A stretch of 64,000 nucleotides of DNA from Agrococcus sp. Marseille-P2731 (GTDB lineage: Bacteria; Actinomycetota; Actinomycetes; Actinomycetales; Microbacteriaceae), in contig NZ_FPEG01000002.1 of NCBI RefSeq assembly GCF_900117395.1, forward strand, positions 620,001-684,000, written 5' to 3'. Positions 53,656 to 62,248 of this stretch are shown here, one piece after another (position 1 is the first letter of the stretch; every line of letters begins with the position of its first letter). Under the pieces are notes generated by a model. That model was not told the origin of the DNA. It saw only the letters and a list, made by a program, of their open reading frames with translations, and ran no database searches. The position numbers and the translations under genes were made by a program.

Positions 53656-53928
53656 TCAGGCGTTCGTGCGGCCGCGGTTCTTGGTGATCAGACCCCAGAT
53701 CAGCAGGACGATGATCGAGCCGCCGATGGCGAGGAGCCAGGTCTGGATCGAGAAGAAGTCCTCGAGCGGAGCGTTGAACAGCACCGATCCGAGGAACCCC
53801 CCGAGCAGTGCGCCGACGACGCCCAGGATCAGGGTGACGATCCAGCCGCCGCCCTGCTTGCCGGGGAGGATGAGCTTTGCGATGGCCCCCGCGAGGAGGC
53901 CGAGAACGATCCAACCGAGAATGCCCAT
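53656..53928 (-). CDS. GlsB/YeaQ/YmgE-family small membrane protein
   Basis: 90 residues, MGILGWIVLGLLAGAIAKLILPGKQGGGWIVTLILGVVGALLGGFLG, with three membrane helices, and a basic end ITKNRGRTNA. The family (transglycosylase-associated protein) is stress-linked but biochemically undefined. Start 53928 begins the conserved domain, with GAAGGGA upstream. Confidence 0.93.
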   Translation of the reverse strand: MGILGWIVLGLLAGAIAKLILPGKQGGGWIVTLILGVVGALLGGFLGSVLFNAPLEDFFSIQTWLLAIGGSIIVLLIWGLITKNRGRTNA

Positions 53929-54046
53929 GTGTGTGGTCCCTTCTCTCATGCAGCGGTGCAAGGGTTTACTCCGCTGGGCCCCCACGGTGGCGGAAGCCGG
54001 GGTCAAGCCTACGCGCATTCATGGGAGATTCCTGGGAGCGCCCGAT

Positions 54047-55558
54047 TCAGCTGCTTGCGCGCTCGAGGACGATCTCCCGCACGCGTGCCGCGTCGGCCTG
54101 GCCGCGCATCGCCTTCATCACCGCGCCGATGACCGCTCCCGCCGCCTGCACCTTGCCGTCGCGGATCTTCTCGAGCACGTCGTGCTGCGCTGCGAGCGCC
54201 TCGTCGACGGCCGCGACCAGCGCTGACTCGTCCGTGACGACCTTGAGGCCGCGCGCCTCGGCGACCTCTGCCGGGCTGCCCTCGCCCGCCACGACGCCCT
54301 CGAGCGCCTGCCGCGCCAGCCGGTCGGTGAGCGTCCCCTCATCGATCAGGCGCTGCAGCTCGGCGACGTGCACGGGCTCGACGAGCGTCGACGCCTCGAC
54401 ACCGCGCTCGTTGGCGACCCTGGCGATCTCTCCCGTCCACCACTTGCGCGCCGACTGGGGCGTGGCACCCGCGGCGACCGTCGCATCCACGAGGTGCAGC
54501 ATGTCGCCGTTGACGACGTCCTGGAACTCGAGGTCGGTGAAGCCCCACTCCGCCTTCAGGCGGCGGCGGCGGGCGACAGGCTGCTCGGGCAGCTGCGCGC
54601 GCAGCTCCTCGACGAGCTCGCGGCTCGGCGCGACCGGCAGCAGGTCGGGCTCTGGGAAGTAGCGGTAGTCGTCGGCATCCGACTTGGGCCGGCCAGGGCT
54701 CGTCGCACCGGTGTCCTCGTGCCAGTGGCGCGTCTCCTGCGTGATCGTGCCGCCGTCGGCGAGGATCGCCGCCTGCCGCTGGATCTCGTAGCGCACCGCG
54801 CGCTCCACCGAGCGCATCGAGTTCACGTTCTTCGTCTCGGTGCGCGTGCCGAGCTTCTCCTGGCCACGCGGCCGCAGCGACACGTTCGCGTCGCAGCGCA
54901 GGTTGCCGCGCTCCATGCGCGCTTCGGAGATGCCGAGCGAGAGCACGATGTCGCGGATCGCCGCGACGTAGGCCTTCGCGACCTCCGGGGCGTCGTGCTC
55001 CGCGCCGAAGATCGGCTTCGTGACGATCTCGACGAGCGGGACGCCAGCGCGGTTGTAGTCGACGAGCGAGTACTCGGCGCCCTGGATGCGGCCGGTCGAG
55101 CCGCCGACGTGCGTCAGCTTGCCCGCATCCTCCTCCATGTGCGCGCGCTCGATCGGCACGGTGATCTGCCGACCGCTCGCGAGCTCGATCTCGACCTGAC
55201 CCTCGAAGGCGATGGGCTCGTCGTACTGCGAGATCTGGTAGTTCTTCGGCACGTCGGGGTAGAAGTAGTTCTTGCGAGCGAACCGGCACGACTCGGCGAT
55301 CTCGCAGCCGAGCGCGAGCCCGAGCGAGACGGAGTAGCGCACCGCGAGCTCGTTCGTCACCGGCAGGCTGCCGGGCAGGCCGAGGCTCAGCGGATCGATG
55401 AGCGTGTTCGGCTCCACGTCGTGGAAGTCGGGGTGCGCCGGGTTCGGCGCGGCCGAGAACATCTTGGTCCTCGTGCCCAGCTCGACGTGCACCTCGAAGC
55501 CGAGCACCGGCTCGAACATCTCGAGCGCCTCGTCGAAGTCCATCAGCTTGGCCTTCAT
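54047..55558 (-). CDS. gatB: Asp-tRNA(Asn)/Glu-tRNA(Gln) amidotransferase subunit B
   Basis: 503 residues starting [27 protein letters not shown]. The cradle domain has [49 protein letters not shown] and [32 protein letters not shown] follows, then the helical and tail (YqeY-like) domains. It makes Gln-tRNA(Gln) or Asn-tRNA(Asn) with GatA and GatC. Start 55558 overlaps gatA by ATGA. Confidence 0.97.
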   Translation of the reverse strand: MKAKLMDFDEALEMFEPVLGFEVHVELGTRTKMFSAAPNPAHPDFHDVEPNTLIDPLSLGLPGSLPVTNELAVRYSVSLGLALGCEIAESCRFARKNYFYPDVPKNYQISQYDEPIAFEGQVEIELASGRQITVPIERAHMEEDAGKLTHVGGSTGRIQGAEYSLVDYNRAGVPLVEIVTKPIFGAEHDAPEVAKAYVAAIRDIVLSLGISEARMERGNLRCDANVSLRPRGQEKLGTRTETKNVNSMRSVERAVRYEIQRQAAILADGGTITQETRHWHEDTGATSPGRPKSDADDYRYFPEPDLLPVAPSRELVEELRAQLPEQPVARRRRLKAEWGFTDLEFQDVVNGDMLHLVDATVAAGATPQSARKWWTGEIARVANERGVEASTLVEPVHVAELQRLIDEGTLTDRLARQALEGVVAGEGSPAEVAEARGLKVVTDESALVAAVDEALAAQHDVLEKIRDGKVQAAGAVIGAVMKAMRGQADAARVREIVLERASS

Positions 55559-57078
55559 CGTGCTGCTCCGTTCTCGGCGCTTCGCAGGGCAGGCGCCTTG
55601 GTCGTCAGGATGCCGCCCCACCGCTCGGCGAGGAGCGCCTCGATGGTCGAGCCCGCGCGGTAGAGCCGCGCATCCTCGAACATCGGGGCCAGCAGCTGCA
55701 GGCCGACGGGCAGCCCGTCGTCGCCGAGTCCCATCGGCAGCCCCATGCCGGGGATGCCGGCGAGGTTCGCCGGGATCGTGGTGATGTCGTTGACGTACAT
55801 CGCCAGCGGATCGTCGATCTTCTCGCCGATCTTGAAGGCGGTCGTCGGGGCCGCGGGGCTGATGAGCAGGTCGACCTGCTCGAAGGCGGCGTCGAAGTCG
55901 CGCTGGATGAGCGTGCGGACCTTCTGGGCCGAGCCGTAGTAGGCGTCGTAGTAGCCAGCAGAGAGCGCGTAGGTGCCGAGGATGATGCGCCGCTTCACCT
56001 CCGGGCCGAGGCCGGCCTCACGGCTGGCCGCCATGACGTCCTCGACGGTCTGCCCCGGCCGCTCGAGCCGCAGCCCGAAGCGCACCGAGTCGAAGCGCGC
56101 CAGGTTCGACGATGCCTCGGCGGGCAGGATCAGGTAGTAGGCCGCGACGGCGTAGTCGAACGACGGGCAGGAGACCTCGACGACCTCTGCCCCGGCCTCG
56201 GTCAGCACGGCGACCGTCTCCTGGAAGCGGGCCTGGACATCGCTCGCGATGCCCTCGGCGTCGAGCTCCTTGACGACACCCACCTTCAGCCCCGCGAGGC
56301 TGCCGGTCGCGGCGCCCTCGCGTGCGGCCGCGGTGAACGACGGCCACGCGCGGTCGAGGCTGGTCGAGTCGTTGCCGTCGAAGCCGCCGATCGCGTCGTG
56401 GATCAGCGCCGAGTCGAGCACCGTGCGGGTGACGGGGCCGACCTGGTCGAGGCTCGACGCCAGCGCGATGGCGCCGTAGCGGCTGACGCCACCGTAGGTG
56501 GGCTTGACGCCGACCGTGCCGGTGACGGCAGCGGGCTGGCGGATCGAGCCGCCGGTGTCGCTGCCGAGCGCGAACGGCGCTTCGAAGGCCGCGACCGCGG
56601 CCGCGGAGCCGCCGCCGGAGCCGCCCGGGATGCGATCGGTGTCCCAGGGGTTGCGCGTCGGGCCGTAGGCCGAGTGCTCGGTGCTCGAGCCCATCGCGAA
56701 CTCGTCCATGTTGGTCTTGCCGAGCGCGACCATGCCGGCCCGCTTCAGCCGCGCGACGACCGTCGCGTCGTACGGCGGGATCCAGCCCTCGAGGATCTTC
56801 GATCCCGAGGTCGAGGGCATGCCGACCGTGCACAGCACGTCCTTGATGGCCACCGGCGCGCCCGCGAGCTCGTGCAGCTGCTCGCCCGCTGCACGACGAG
56901 CGTCGATCGCGGCAGCCTGCTCGAGGGCACCCTCGTTGAGGTGCAGGAAGGCGTGGATCTCGCCGTCCACTGCGGCGATGCGGTCGAGGTGCGCGCGCGT
57001 CGCCTCGACGCTCGAGACCTCGCCGGAGGCCAGCAGGCCGGAGAGCTCGTGGCCCGCGAGACGCGTGAGGTCGCTCAT
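55555..57078 (-). CDS. gatA: Asp-tRNA(Asn)/Glu-tRNA(Gln) amidotransferase subunit A
   Basis: 507-residue amidase-signature enzyme supplying ammonia from glutamine. Catalytic Lys79 in [11 protein letters not shown], then the Ser-cisSer-Lys loop around [17 protein letters not shown] and [35 protein letters not shown] 57078 has GAGGAG 5 bases upstream and a TGATG junction with gatC; GTG at 57081 is the alternative. Confidence 0.97.
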   Translation of the reverse strand: MSDLTRLAGHELSGLLASGEVSSVEATRAHLDRIAAVDGEIHAFLHLNEGALEQAAAIDARRAAGEQLHELAGAPVAIKDVLCTVGMPSTSGSKILEGWIPPYDATVVARLKRAGMVALGKTNMDEFAMGSSTEHSAYGPTRNPWDTDRIPGGSGGGSAAAVAAFEAPFALGSDTGGSIRQPAAVTGTVGVKPTYGGVSRYGAIALASSLDQVGPVTRTVLDSALIHDAIGGFDGNDSTSLDRAWPSFTAAAREGAATGSLAGLKVGVVKELDAEGIASDVQARFQETVAVLTEAGAEVVEVSCPSFDYAVAAYYLILPAEASSNLARFDSVRFGLRLERPGQTVEDVMAASREAGLGPEVKRRIILGTYALSAGYYDAYYGSAQKVRTLIQRDFDAAFEQVDLLISPAAPTTAFKIGEKIDDPLAMYVNDITTIPANLAGIPGMGLPMGLGDDGLPVGLQLLAPMFEDARLYRAGSTIEALLAERWGGILTTKAPALRSAENGAAR

Positions 57079-57377
57079 CACTGCTCCTCGCCGAGGATCG
57101 CGGAGACGCGGAAGCGCATGCCGTCATGGCTGGGCGCACCGGCGAAGGCCTGCTCGTGCGACAGCGTCTCGCCGACGACGTCGGCGCGCAGCACGTTGGC
57201 CATCGGCACCGGGTGGCTCGTCGCGGGCACGTCGTCGCCGGCGACCTCGCGGACGGTTGCGATCGCGTCGACGATCTGCGACAGCTCGATCGTCAGGCTC
57301 GCGACCTCCTCATCGGTGAGCGCGATGCGAGCGAGCCCAGCAAGATGCTGGACCTCCTCGCGAGTGATCTCGGACAT
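57078..57377 (-). CDS. gatC: Asp-tRNA(Asn)/Glu-tRNA(Gln) amidotransferase subunit C
   Basis: 99 residues: [39 protein letters not shown] and the late [37 protein letters not shown] are classic GatC, a helical clamp for GatA. First gene of gatCAB, overlapping gatA. Confidence 0.97.
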   Translation of the reverse strand: MSEITREEVQHLAGLARIALTDEEVASLTIELSQIVDAIATVREVAGDDVPATSHPVPMANVLRADVVGETLSHEQAFAGAPSHDGMRFRVSAILGEEQ

Positions 57378-57413
57378 GCGTCTCCGTCTGTCGTGGGCGG
57401 TGGTCGTCCAATC

Positions 57414-58388
57414 CTACGGTCGGCCGAGCAGCACCCAGCCCGCGAGCGCCCACAGCGCCAGCGCGATGCCGAGGCACCACCAGCGACGCTCAGCGGCGAC
57501 CGCGAGCGCCTCTCGCACGATGGCACCCGGGCGGTAGGAGGGCCGGGTCCACGCCCCGACCACCGTCCCCGCGATCCCCGCTCGAGCGAGCAGCCCGGCG
57601 GTGCGGAGCGCGTGGTACTCGCTCGTCACGACCGCGAGCGGCGCGCGACCGGGCCCGGTGACGAGCGCGCGGGAGAGCTCGAGGTTCTCGCGGGTGGTGG
57701 TCGAAGCCTCCTCGAGGTCGATGGCGGCACGAGGCACGCCGAGCTGGTGGACGAGGTGGTCGGCCATCGCCGAGGCCTCGGTGCGCACCTCGTCGGGCCC
57801 CTGACCCCCGGCGACGACGATGCGGGCGCCCGGTCTCGCGGCGAGGGATGCGCGCCAGAGCTGCGCGCCACGCTCGACGCGGCGACGGAGCAGGGGTCCG
57901 ACCTCGCGCCCTCGCAGCCCCGCTCCCAGGATCAGCACCGTTGCCGCGGTCGCAGGAGGACGGCTCCGGCGCAGGTGCAGGAAGATGGCCATCGCGAGCG
58001 TGGCAGCCGCGAGGCCCGCCACCCAGAGCGGCAGGGCGAGCAGCAGGATCGCGCGAGCGAGCGCGGGTTCGATGCCCGCGGCGACACCGATCGCGACCGC
58101 GAGCAGCAGCATCCCGATCCCGAGCAGCGCGATCGCCACGTCGACGGGCCGCACGCGCACGAGCCTGCGCAGCATCAGCGCGTGCCAGAGCGAGGCTCCC
58201 CCGAGACCGAGCGTCGCGACGAGCGCGGCAGCGGCGAGCAGCGCCCACGGCCCCTGCGGGGCGGGCAGCTCGAGCCAGGCAGCCACGGGGCGCCGCAGCG
58301 CGCGCGTGAGCAGCGCGGTGAAGCCGACCACGATGCAGGCGGACCAGAGCACCGCGCGCAGCGCCCGGATCCGATCGCGCACTCCCAC
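57414..58388 (-). CDS. YdcF/ElyC-type (DUF218) membrane protein
   Basis: 324 residues from GTG 58388, chosen because AGGG lies 8 bases upstream (GTG 58397 and 58382 are alternatives). The first ~150 residues hold four or five membrane helices; the DUF218 domain begins at VLILGAGLRGREVGPLLRRRVERG and contains VAGGQGPDEVRTEASAMADHLV, DLEEASTTTRENLELSRALV and VVTSEYHALRTAGLLARAG. ElyC-type proteins act in envelope polysaccharide biogenesis; the role here is unknown. It ends 36 bases before gatC. Confidence 0.88.
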   Translation of the reverse strand: MGVRDRIRALRAVLWSACIVVGFTALLTRALRRPVAAWLELPAPQGPWALLAAAALVATLGLGGASLWHALMLRRLVRVRPVDVAIALLGIGMLLLAVAIGVAAGIEPALARAILLLALPLWVAGLAAATLAMAIFLHLRRSRPPATAATVLILGAGLRGREVGPLLRRRVERGAQLWRASLAARPGARIVVAGGQGPDEVRTEASAMADHLVHQLGVPRAAIDLEEASTTTRENLELSRALVTGPGRAPLAVVTSEYHALRTAGLLARAGIAGTVVGAWTRPSYRPGAIVREALAVAAERRWWCLGIALALWALAGWVLLGRP

Positions 58389-58431
58389 GCTCAGCACCCT
58401 AACCGGCTGCGCCGCGGCGCTTGCGTAGTGA

Positions 58432-58447
58432 TCGAACGTGTGTTCGA
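58432..58447. promoter_or_regulatory. LexA (SOS) box
   Basis: TCGAACGTGTGTTCGA is a perfect palindrome of arms TCGAAC and GTTCGA around a 4-base centre, the actinobacterial SOS-box consensus. It ends 8 bases before the radical SAM gene start, well placed to block its transcription, and lies 44 bases upstream of the divergent YdcF-like gene. Confidence 0.88.
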
Positions 58448-58455
58448 ATGGAGCC

Positions 58456-59517
58456 ATGCGATGGGAAGGGCAGACCGCGACGCACGTCGACGCCGACGCG
58501 CTGCCTGGGCTCGAGGAGCGCTCGAGCGTGCTCGAGCAGTGGCCGACACCCGACTTCGACGGGGCCGCGTTCCTCGAGATCACCGCGAAGAGCGCGCTCA
58601 ACCGCGTGCCGGGCGATGGCTTCATGGGCGGCAGCTGGACGATCAACCCCTACCGGGGCTGCCAGCACGCGTGCCGCTACTGCTTCGCGCGCAACACGCA
58701 CACCTACCTCGATCTCGACGCGGGCGCCGACTTCGACTCGCGCATCGTGGTGAAGGCCAACCTCGTCGAGGTGCTGGAGCGCGAGCTCGCCGGCCCGCGT
58801 CGCACTGTCGATGCCGTGCAGCTGGGCACCAACACCGACCCCTACCAGCGCGCTGAGGGCCGATACCAGCTCATGCCCGGCGTTCTGCGCGCGCTCGCGC
58901 GGCACGGCGCATCGATCTCGATCCTGACGAAGGGCACGCTGCTGCGGCGCGATCTGCCGCTGCTGTCAGCGATCGCGCGCGATGTGCCCGTCTCGGTGGC
59001 GATGTCGATCGCGATCTTCGACGACGAGCTGCAGCAGCAGGTGGAGCCGGGCACGCCGACGACGCGCTCGCGGCTCGCGACCGTGCGCGCCGTGCGCGAG
59101 GCGGGGCTCGACTGCGCGGTCTTCGCCATGCCGGTGCTGCCCGGCCTCACCGACACCCCCGAGCACCTCGAGCGGGCCTTCGCGCAGATCGCCGAGGCCG
59201 GAGCGACGAGCGCCATCACGAGCGCGCTGCACCTGCGTCCCGGGGCTCGCGAGTGGTACCTCGGGTGGTTGCGCGAGGCGCATCCGCACCTCATGCCGCT
59301 CTACGGGCGGGTCTACGGCCGCGGCGCCTACGCGAAGCGCGAGTATCGCGAGTGGCTGCGCGAGCAGACCAGGCCGCTGCTGCGGCAGCATCGCCTGGCG
59401 CCCGTGCGCACGACGGCCGGCACCGGGCTCGCCGCTCCCCCGCCGCGCGCGAAGCAGTTGGCGTCGACGAGCGAGCCGCTGCGGGCCGTCACAGACTCGG
59501 CGGCGACCCTGTTCTGA
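58456..59517 (+). CDS. Rv2578c-family radical SAM protein (spore photoproduct lyase-like)
   Basis: 353 residues. NPYRGCQHACRYCFARNTHTYL contains the CX3CX2C cluster (Cys69, Cys73, Cys76); IVVKANLVEVLERELAG, AVQLGTNTDPYQRAEGRYQLMPGVLRAL and TKGTLLRRDLPLL follow the SplB/Rv2578c pattern. SplB-type enzymes repair DNA photoproducts or modify RNA; the exact substrate of this actinobacterial group is unknown. The perfect LexA box directly upstream implies induction by DNA damage. Confidence 0.9.
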   Translation: MRWEGQTATHVDADALPGLEERSSVLEQWPTPDFDGAAFLEITAKSALNRVPGDGFMGGSWTINPYRGCQHACRYCFARNTHTYLDLDAGADFDSRIVVKANLVEVLERELAGPRRTVDAVQLGTNTDPYQRAEGRYQLMPGVLRALARHGASISILTKGTLLRRDLPLLSAIARDVPVSVAMSIAIFDDELQQQVEPGTPTTRSRLATVRAVREAGLDCAVFAMPVLPGLTDTPEHLERAFAQIAEAGATSAITSALHLRPGAREWYLGWLREAHPHLMPLYGRVYGRGAYAKREYREWLREQTRPLLRQHRLAPVRTTAGTGLAAPPPRAKQLASTSEPLRAVTDSAATLF

Positions 59518-59562
59518 GCGGGCGGAGCGGTGAGCGGGCCGGGGTGACGGGAGCACCCCGCG

Positions 59563-59662
59563 CGGCGTCAGCCGGCGGCGACGAGCGTGCGGATGCGGTC
59601 CGAGCAGTCGGACGGCGTCAGCCGGCGGCGACGAACGTGCGGATGCGGTCCGAGCAGTCGGG
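59563..59662. repeat. 50-bp tandem duplication at the 3' end of a hydrolase gene
   Basis: CGGCGTCAGCCGGCGGCGAC and the following 30 bases occur twice, at 59563-59612 and 59613-59662, differing at one base (GAGCG versus GAACG). The copy contains the last 15 codons and the stop of the hydrolase; the duplicate lies after that stop. Confidence 0.92.
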
Positions 59663-60337
59663 ATGGTCGACGACGCGGTGGCCATGGCCGGTGAGCACCG
59701 CGTGCTCGGCGCCGAGCGCGACGAGCGCGGCTGCCACCTCTTCGTACTCCTCGTTCCAGCCGCCCGTCAGCACGAGCATGCGGGTCTCCGCGAGGCAGGC
59801 CGGGTCCACGGCGTGGCGCCACGGTGCGCCGTGCAGCCGGCTCCTGCGCGACGATCGGAGCGCATCCGCCGTCGCCGCCGCACCGACGTCCTCGCCCGTG
59901 AGCGCGCGCATGAGCGCACGCTCGAAGGTCGCGTCGGTGAGCGTGGCGTCGAGGTAGATGGGCTCCAGGCGCTGGATGAGGCCAGCGGTCGCGGGTCGAT
60001 CCCTCGCGAGCTGGAATAGCGCCGGCTCGACGAGCACGAGCGCAGCCGGTTGCTCCATGCATGCCGCCATCGCCGCCACCACTCCTCCGTAGCTGAAGCC
60101 GACGACCGCCTCCGCGTCGGTCGAGGACATCGCGATCGCCTGCGCCGAGGCGGCCACGTCGCCCACCGCGGGCGCCTCGTCGCCGTAGCCCGCGAGCACC
60201 GGGAAGGTGGCAGAGGGGAACGCGGCCGCCTGCGCGGGGAACGCGGCGGCACCGGCATGCCCGGAGCCGTGCACGAAGACGAGCCTCGGCGACCGCGCAC
60301 CGGTCGGGGCGTCGTCTGAGGGAAGGGCCGCGAGCAT
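59618..60337 (-). CDS. Alpha/beta-fold hydrolase
   Basis: 239 residues starting MLAALPSDDAPTGARSPRLVFVHGSGHAG. Oxyanion region VHGSGH, nucleophile elbow GFSYG (Ser82), a late GHGHRVVDHPDCSDRI with the likely catalytic His. Its last 15 codons are duplicated just after the stop. GGTGGAG lies 3 bases before ATG 60337. Substrate unknown. Confidence 0.85.
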   Translation of the reverse strand: MLAALPSDDAPTGARSPRLVFVHGSGHAGAAAFPAQAAAFPSATFPVLAGYGDEAPAVGDVAASAQAIAMSSTDAEAVVGFSYGGVVAAMAACMEQPAALVLVEPALFQLARDRPATAGLIQRLEPIYLDATLTDATFERALMRALTGEDVGAAATADALRSSRRSRLHGAPWRHAVDPACLAETRMLVLTGGWNEEYEEVAAALVALGAEHAVLTGHGHRVVDHPDCSDRIRTFVAAG

Positions 60338-60381
60338 GCGCTCCACCCTAGGAGCCTCCTCGCGCGACGCCCAACCGGAGG

Positions 60382-61185
60382 TCAGGCGCGCACGACGGGC
60401 AGCTGCAGCTCTGTCACCCAACCGGACTGGTCGTCGTCGGGCTCAGCGCGCACGTAGCGCTCGCGCGCCGCGCCGCTCGGCCGCATGCCGCGCGCCTCGA
60501 GGCCGCGGTGCAGCGCCTCCCACGAGTCGCGGATGCCCGACATGGCTCCCAGGTGCACCGCGCAGGCACCGATCGGCGCCGCCGGGAGCTCGACGCTGTC
60601 GAGCCCCTCGACCTCGCGCTCGATGGCGTAGCCGGCGATCACGCGCATGCCGCGCTCGTCGGCGTCGTACACGGCGATCGGCGTCGCGAGCGAACCGCCC
60701 ACCGCCTCGATGCGCGCCTGCGCCTCAGCGAAGATGCGCTCGACGTGCGCGGCGGTCTCCTGCGGCTGCTCGACGACGACGCTGAGCGACGCCAGCCGGA
60801 CTCCCGGCAGCGGCTTCGTGACGATCTCGATCTCGGTCATGTCCTGCTCCTCGTGGATGCGGGTGATCCTCCGCTCGACCTCGGCGAGGCGAGCGGTGGC
60901 GACGGCGTGCTCCTGCTCGACCGACGCCCTGTGCAGCTGCAGCAGCTCCTCGAGCCGCTCGGGCGCCACGCCCTCGTCGAGCAGCGTGCGCACCCCCTCG
61001 ATGCCGAAGCCGAGATCGCGCAGCGCCACGATGCGATGCAGGCGGTCGAGCTGCTCCGCGGCGTAGCTGCGGTACCCCGACCAGGCATCGACGTGCGCCG
61101 GCGTCAGGAGGCCGACGGCATCCCAGTGCCGCAGCATCCGCACGCTGACCTGACCCAGGTCGGCGAAGGCTCCGATCGACAGCAT
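60382..61185 (-). CDS. MerR-family regulator with GyrI-like effector domain
   Basis: 267 residues. MLSIGAFADLGQVSVRMLRHWDAVGLLTPAHVDAWSGYRSYAAEQLDRLHRI is the MerR DNA-binding domain, followed by a coiled coil (to about 115) and a GyrI/Bacillus BmrR-type effector domain (IVTKPLPGVRLASLSVVVEQPQE, RVIAGYAIEREV, GWVTELQLPVVRA) that binds drugs or toxins. Start 61185; the GTG at 61206 lies within the operator. It probably activates its own promoter and perhaps the following hydrolase. Confidence 0.93.
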   Translation of the reverse strand: MLSIGAFADLGQVSVRMLRHWDAVGLLTPAHVDAWSGYRSYAAEQLDRLHRIVALRDLGFGIEGVRTLLDEGVAPERLEELLQLHRASVEQEHAVATARLAEVERRITRIHEEQDMTEIEIVTKPLPGVRLASLSVVVEQPQETAAHVERIFAEAQARIEAVGGSLATPIAVYDADERGMRVIAGYAIEREVEGLDSVELPAAPIGACAVHLGAMSGIRDSWEALHRGLEARGMRPSGAARERYVRAEPDDDQSGWVTELQLPVVRA

Positions 61186-61200
61186 GCTCCTGTTCTCCCG

Positions 61201-61222
61201 CCTCACACCGTGTGAGGGTCAA
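61201..61222 (-). promoter_or_regulatory. MerR-type operator/promoter
   Basis: CCTCACACCGTGTGAGG (61201-61217) is a 17-bp palindrome with one central base. It abuts TTGAC (61222-61218 on the minus strand), giving the -35 plus dyad spacing used by MerR activators such as TipA and SoxR. It lies 16 bases upstream of the merR start, and the -35 overlaps the stop codon of the phosphotransferase gene. Confidence 0.82.
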
Positions 61223-62208
61223 GCACTCCCGAGCGGATAGCGCGCGTGCTCGTCGAGCGTCAGCAGATCCTCGAGGTACCCCAGGTTGCCCTCGGGCTCC
61301 GCCTCGACGCCCTGCGTCAGGTGCCAGGTGCCCCACTCGAGCTTCATGTAGGTGAGCGCCGCCGGCCACAGCTCGCGCTCCTGGCGGCTGAGCGGGCACG
61401 CGTCGAGGTATGCGCCTTGGAACGCCGCCCACTCCTCGCTGCCGAGTGCGCTGCCGCCCGAGCCGGCGTGCTCGAGCGGGAAGAGGAGCGCGGCGACGGC
61501 GAGGTCGAGGATGCGCGGGGCGAGCGCCGCGCTCTCGAGGTCGAGCATGAGCGCGCCCTCCTCGTCGAAGAGCAGGTTGGCTGCGCGGTGATCGAGCGAG
61601 ACCTGGCACTGCGGCACGTCGGCGCCGCGCACGCGCTCGAGCATCGCGGCGAATCCGTCGAGCTGGTCGACCCATCGCTCGACGTCGGCCGAGGGCCAGT
61701 GCGCGGCCGCCGACTCTCGGATGGCGGCGATGTCCTCATCGATCGAGGCCCGCTCGTCGCTCCCCCACTCGAACGGCGCGAAGCCGTCGATCGCGAGCCC
61801 CTCAGAGGCGGCGTGCATCTCGCCGAGCAGCCGGCCCGCGGCCGCGAGGTCCGCGATCCCCCCGTCCCACTCGCGCCCCGCGAGCCGCGGGTAGGCGACC
61901 CAGCGCTCGGCCTCGTCGCCATCGCCGACGAGCACGGTGGGCAGCAGCGGTGAGACGGTGCGGATGCCCCTGGCCACGAGGGTGCGCTGCCACGCCTCGA
62001 GCGGCTCGGGCTCGCGCCAGGTCTGCTTCACCACCGCCGCGACGTCCTCCGGGCCCCCGTGCACGTGGGCGCTCCAGACGTCGCTCCAGGGCGAGAGCGA
62101 GTCACCGCCGTCGAGGGTGAGGAGGTCGCCGAACGCGGTCTGCACCCGCTGGCGTCGCGCGCCGTCGGTCTGCAGTGCTTGGTCCTGAGCGTGCTGGTCG
62201 TCCGTCAT
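61219..62208 (-). CDS. Aminoglycoside-phosphotransferase-like kinase
   Basis: 329 residues with the APH fold. The catalytic loop is CQVSLDHRAANLLFDEEGALMLDLESAALAPRILDLA: Asp and Asn are kept, but the usual His-Gly-Asp is Ser-Leu-Asp. The following MLDLESA holds the metal Asp. AAVVKQTWREPEPLEAW is the Lys/Glu region. The substrate is unknown; choline/ethanolamine-type kinases and macrolide kinases share the fold. Its stop overlaps the merR promoter. Confidence 0.82.
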   Translation of the reverse strand: MTDDQHAQDQALQTDGARRQRVQTAFGDLLTLDGGDSLSPWSDVWSAHVHGGPEDVAAVVKQTWREPEPLEAWQRTLVARGIRTVSPLLPTVLVGDGDEAERWVAYPRLAGREWDGGIADLAAAGRLLGEMHAASEGLAIDGFAPFEWGSDERASIDEDIAAIRESAAAHWPSADVERWVDQLDGFAAMLERVRGADVPQCQVSLDHRAANLLFDEEGALMLDLESAALAPRILDLAVAALLFPLEHAGSGGSALGSEEWAAFQGAYLDACPLSRQERELWPAALTYMKLEWGTWHLTQGVEAEPEGNLGYLEDLLTLDEHARYPLGSA

Positions 62209-62248
62209 GGTCGCACGCTACTCGTGCCGGATCGGCGCCGGCCCCGGG

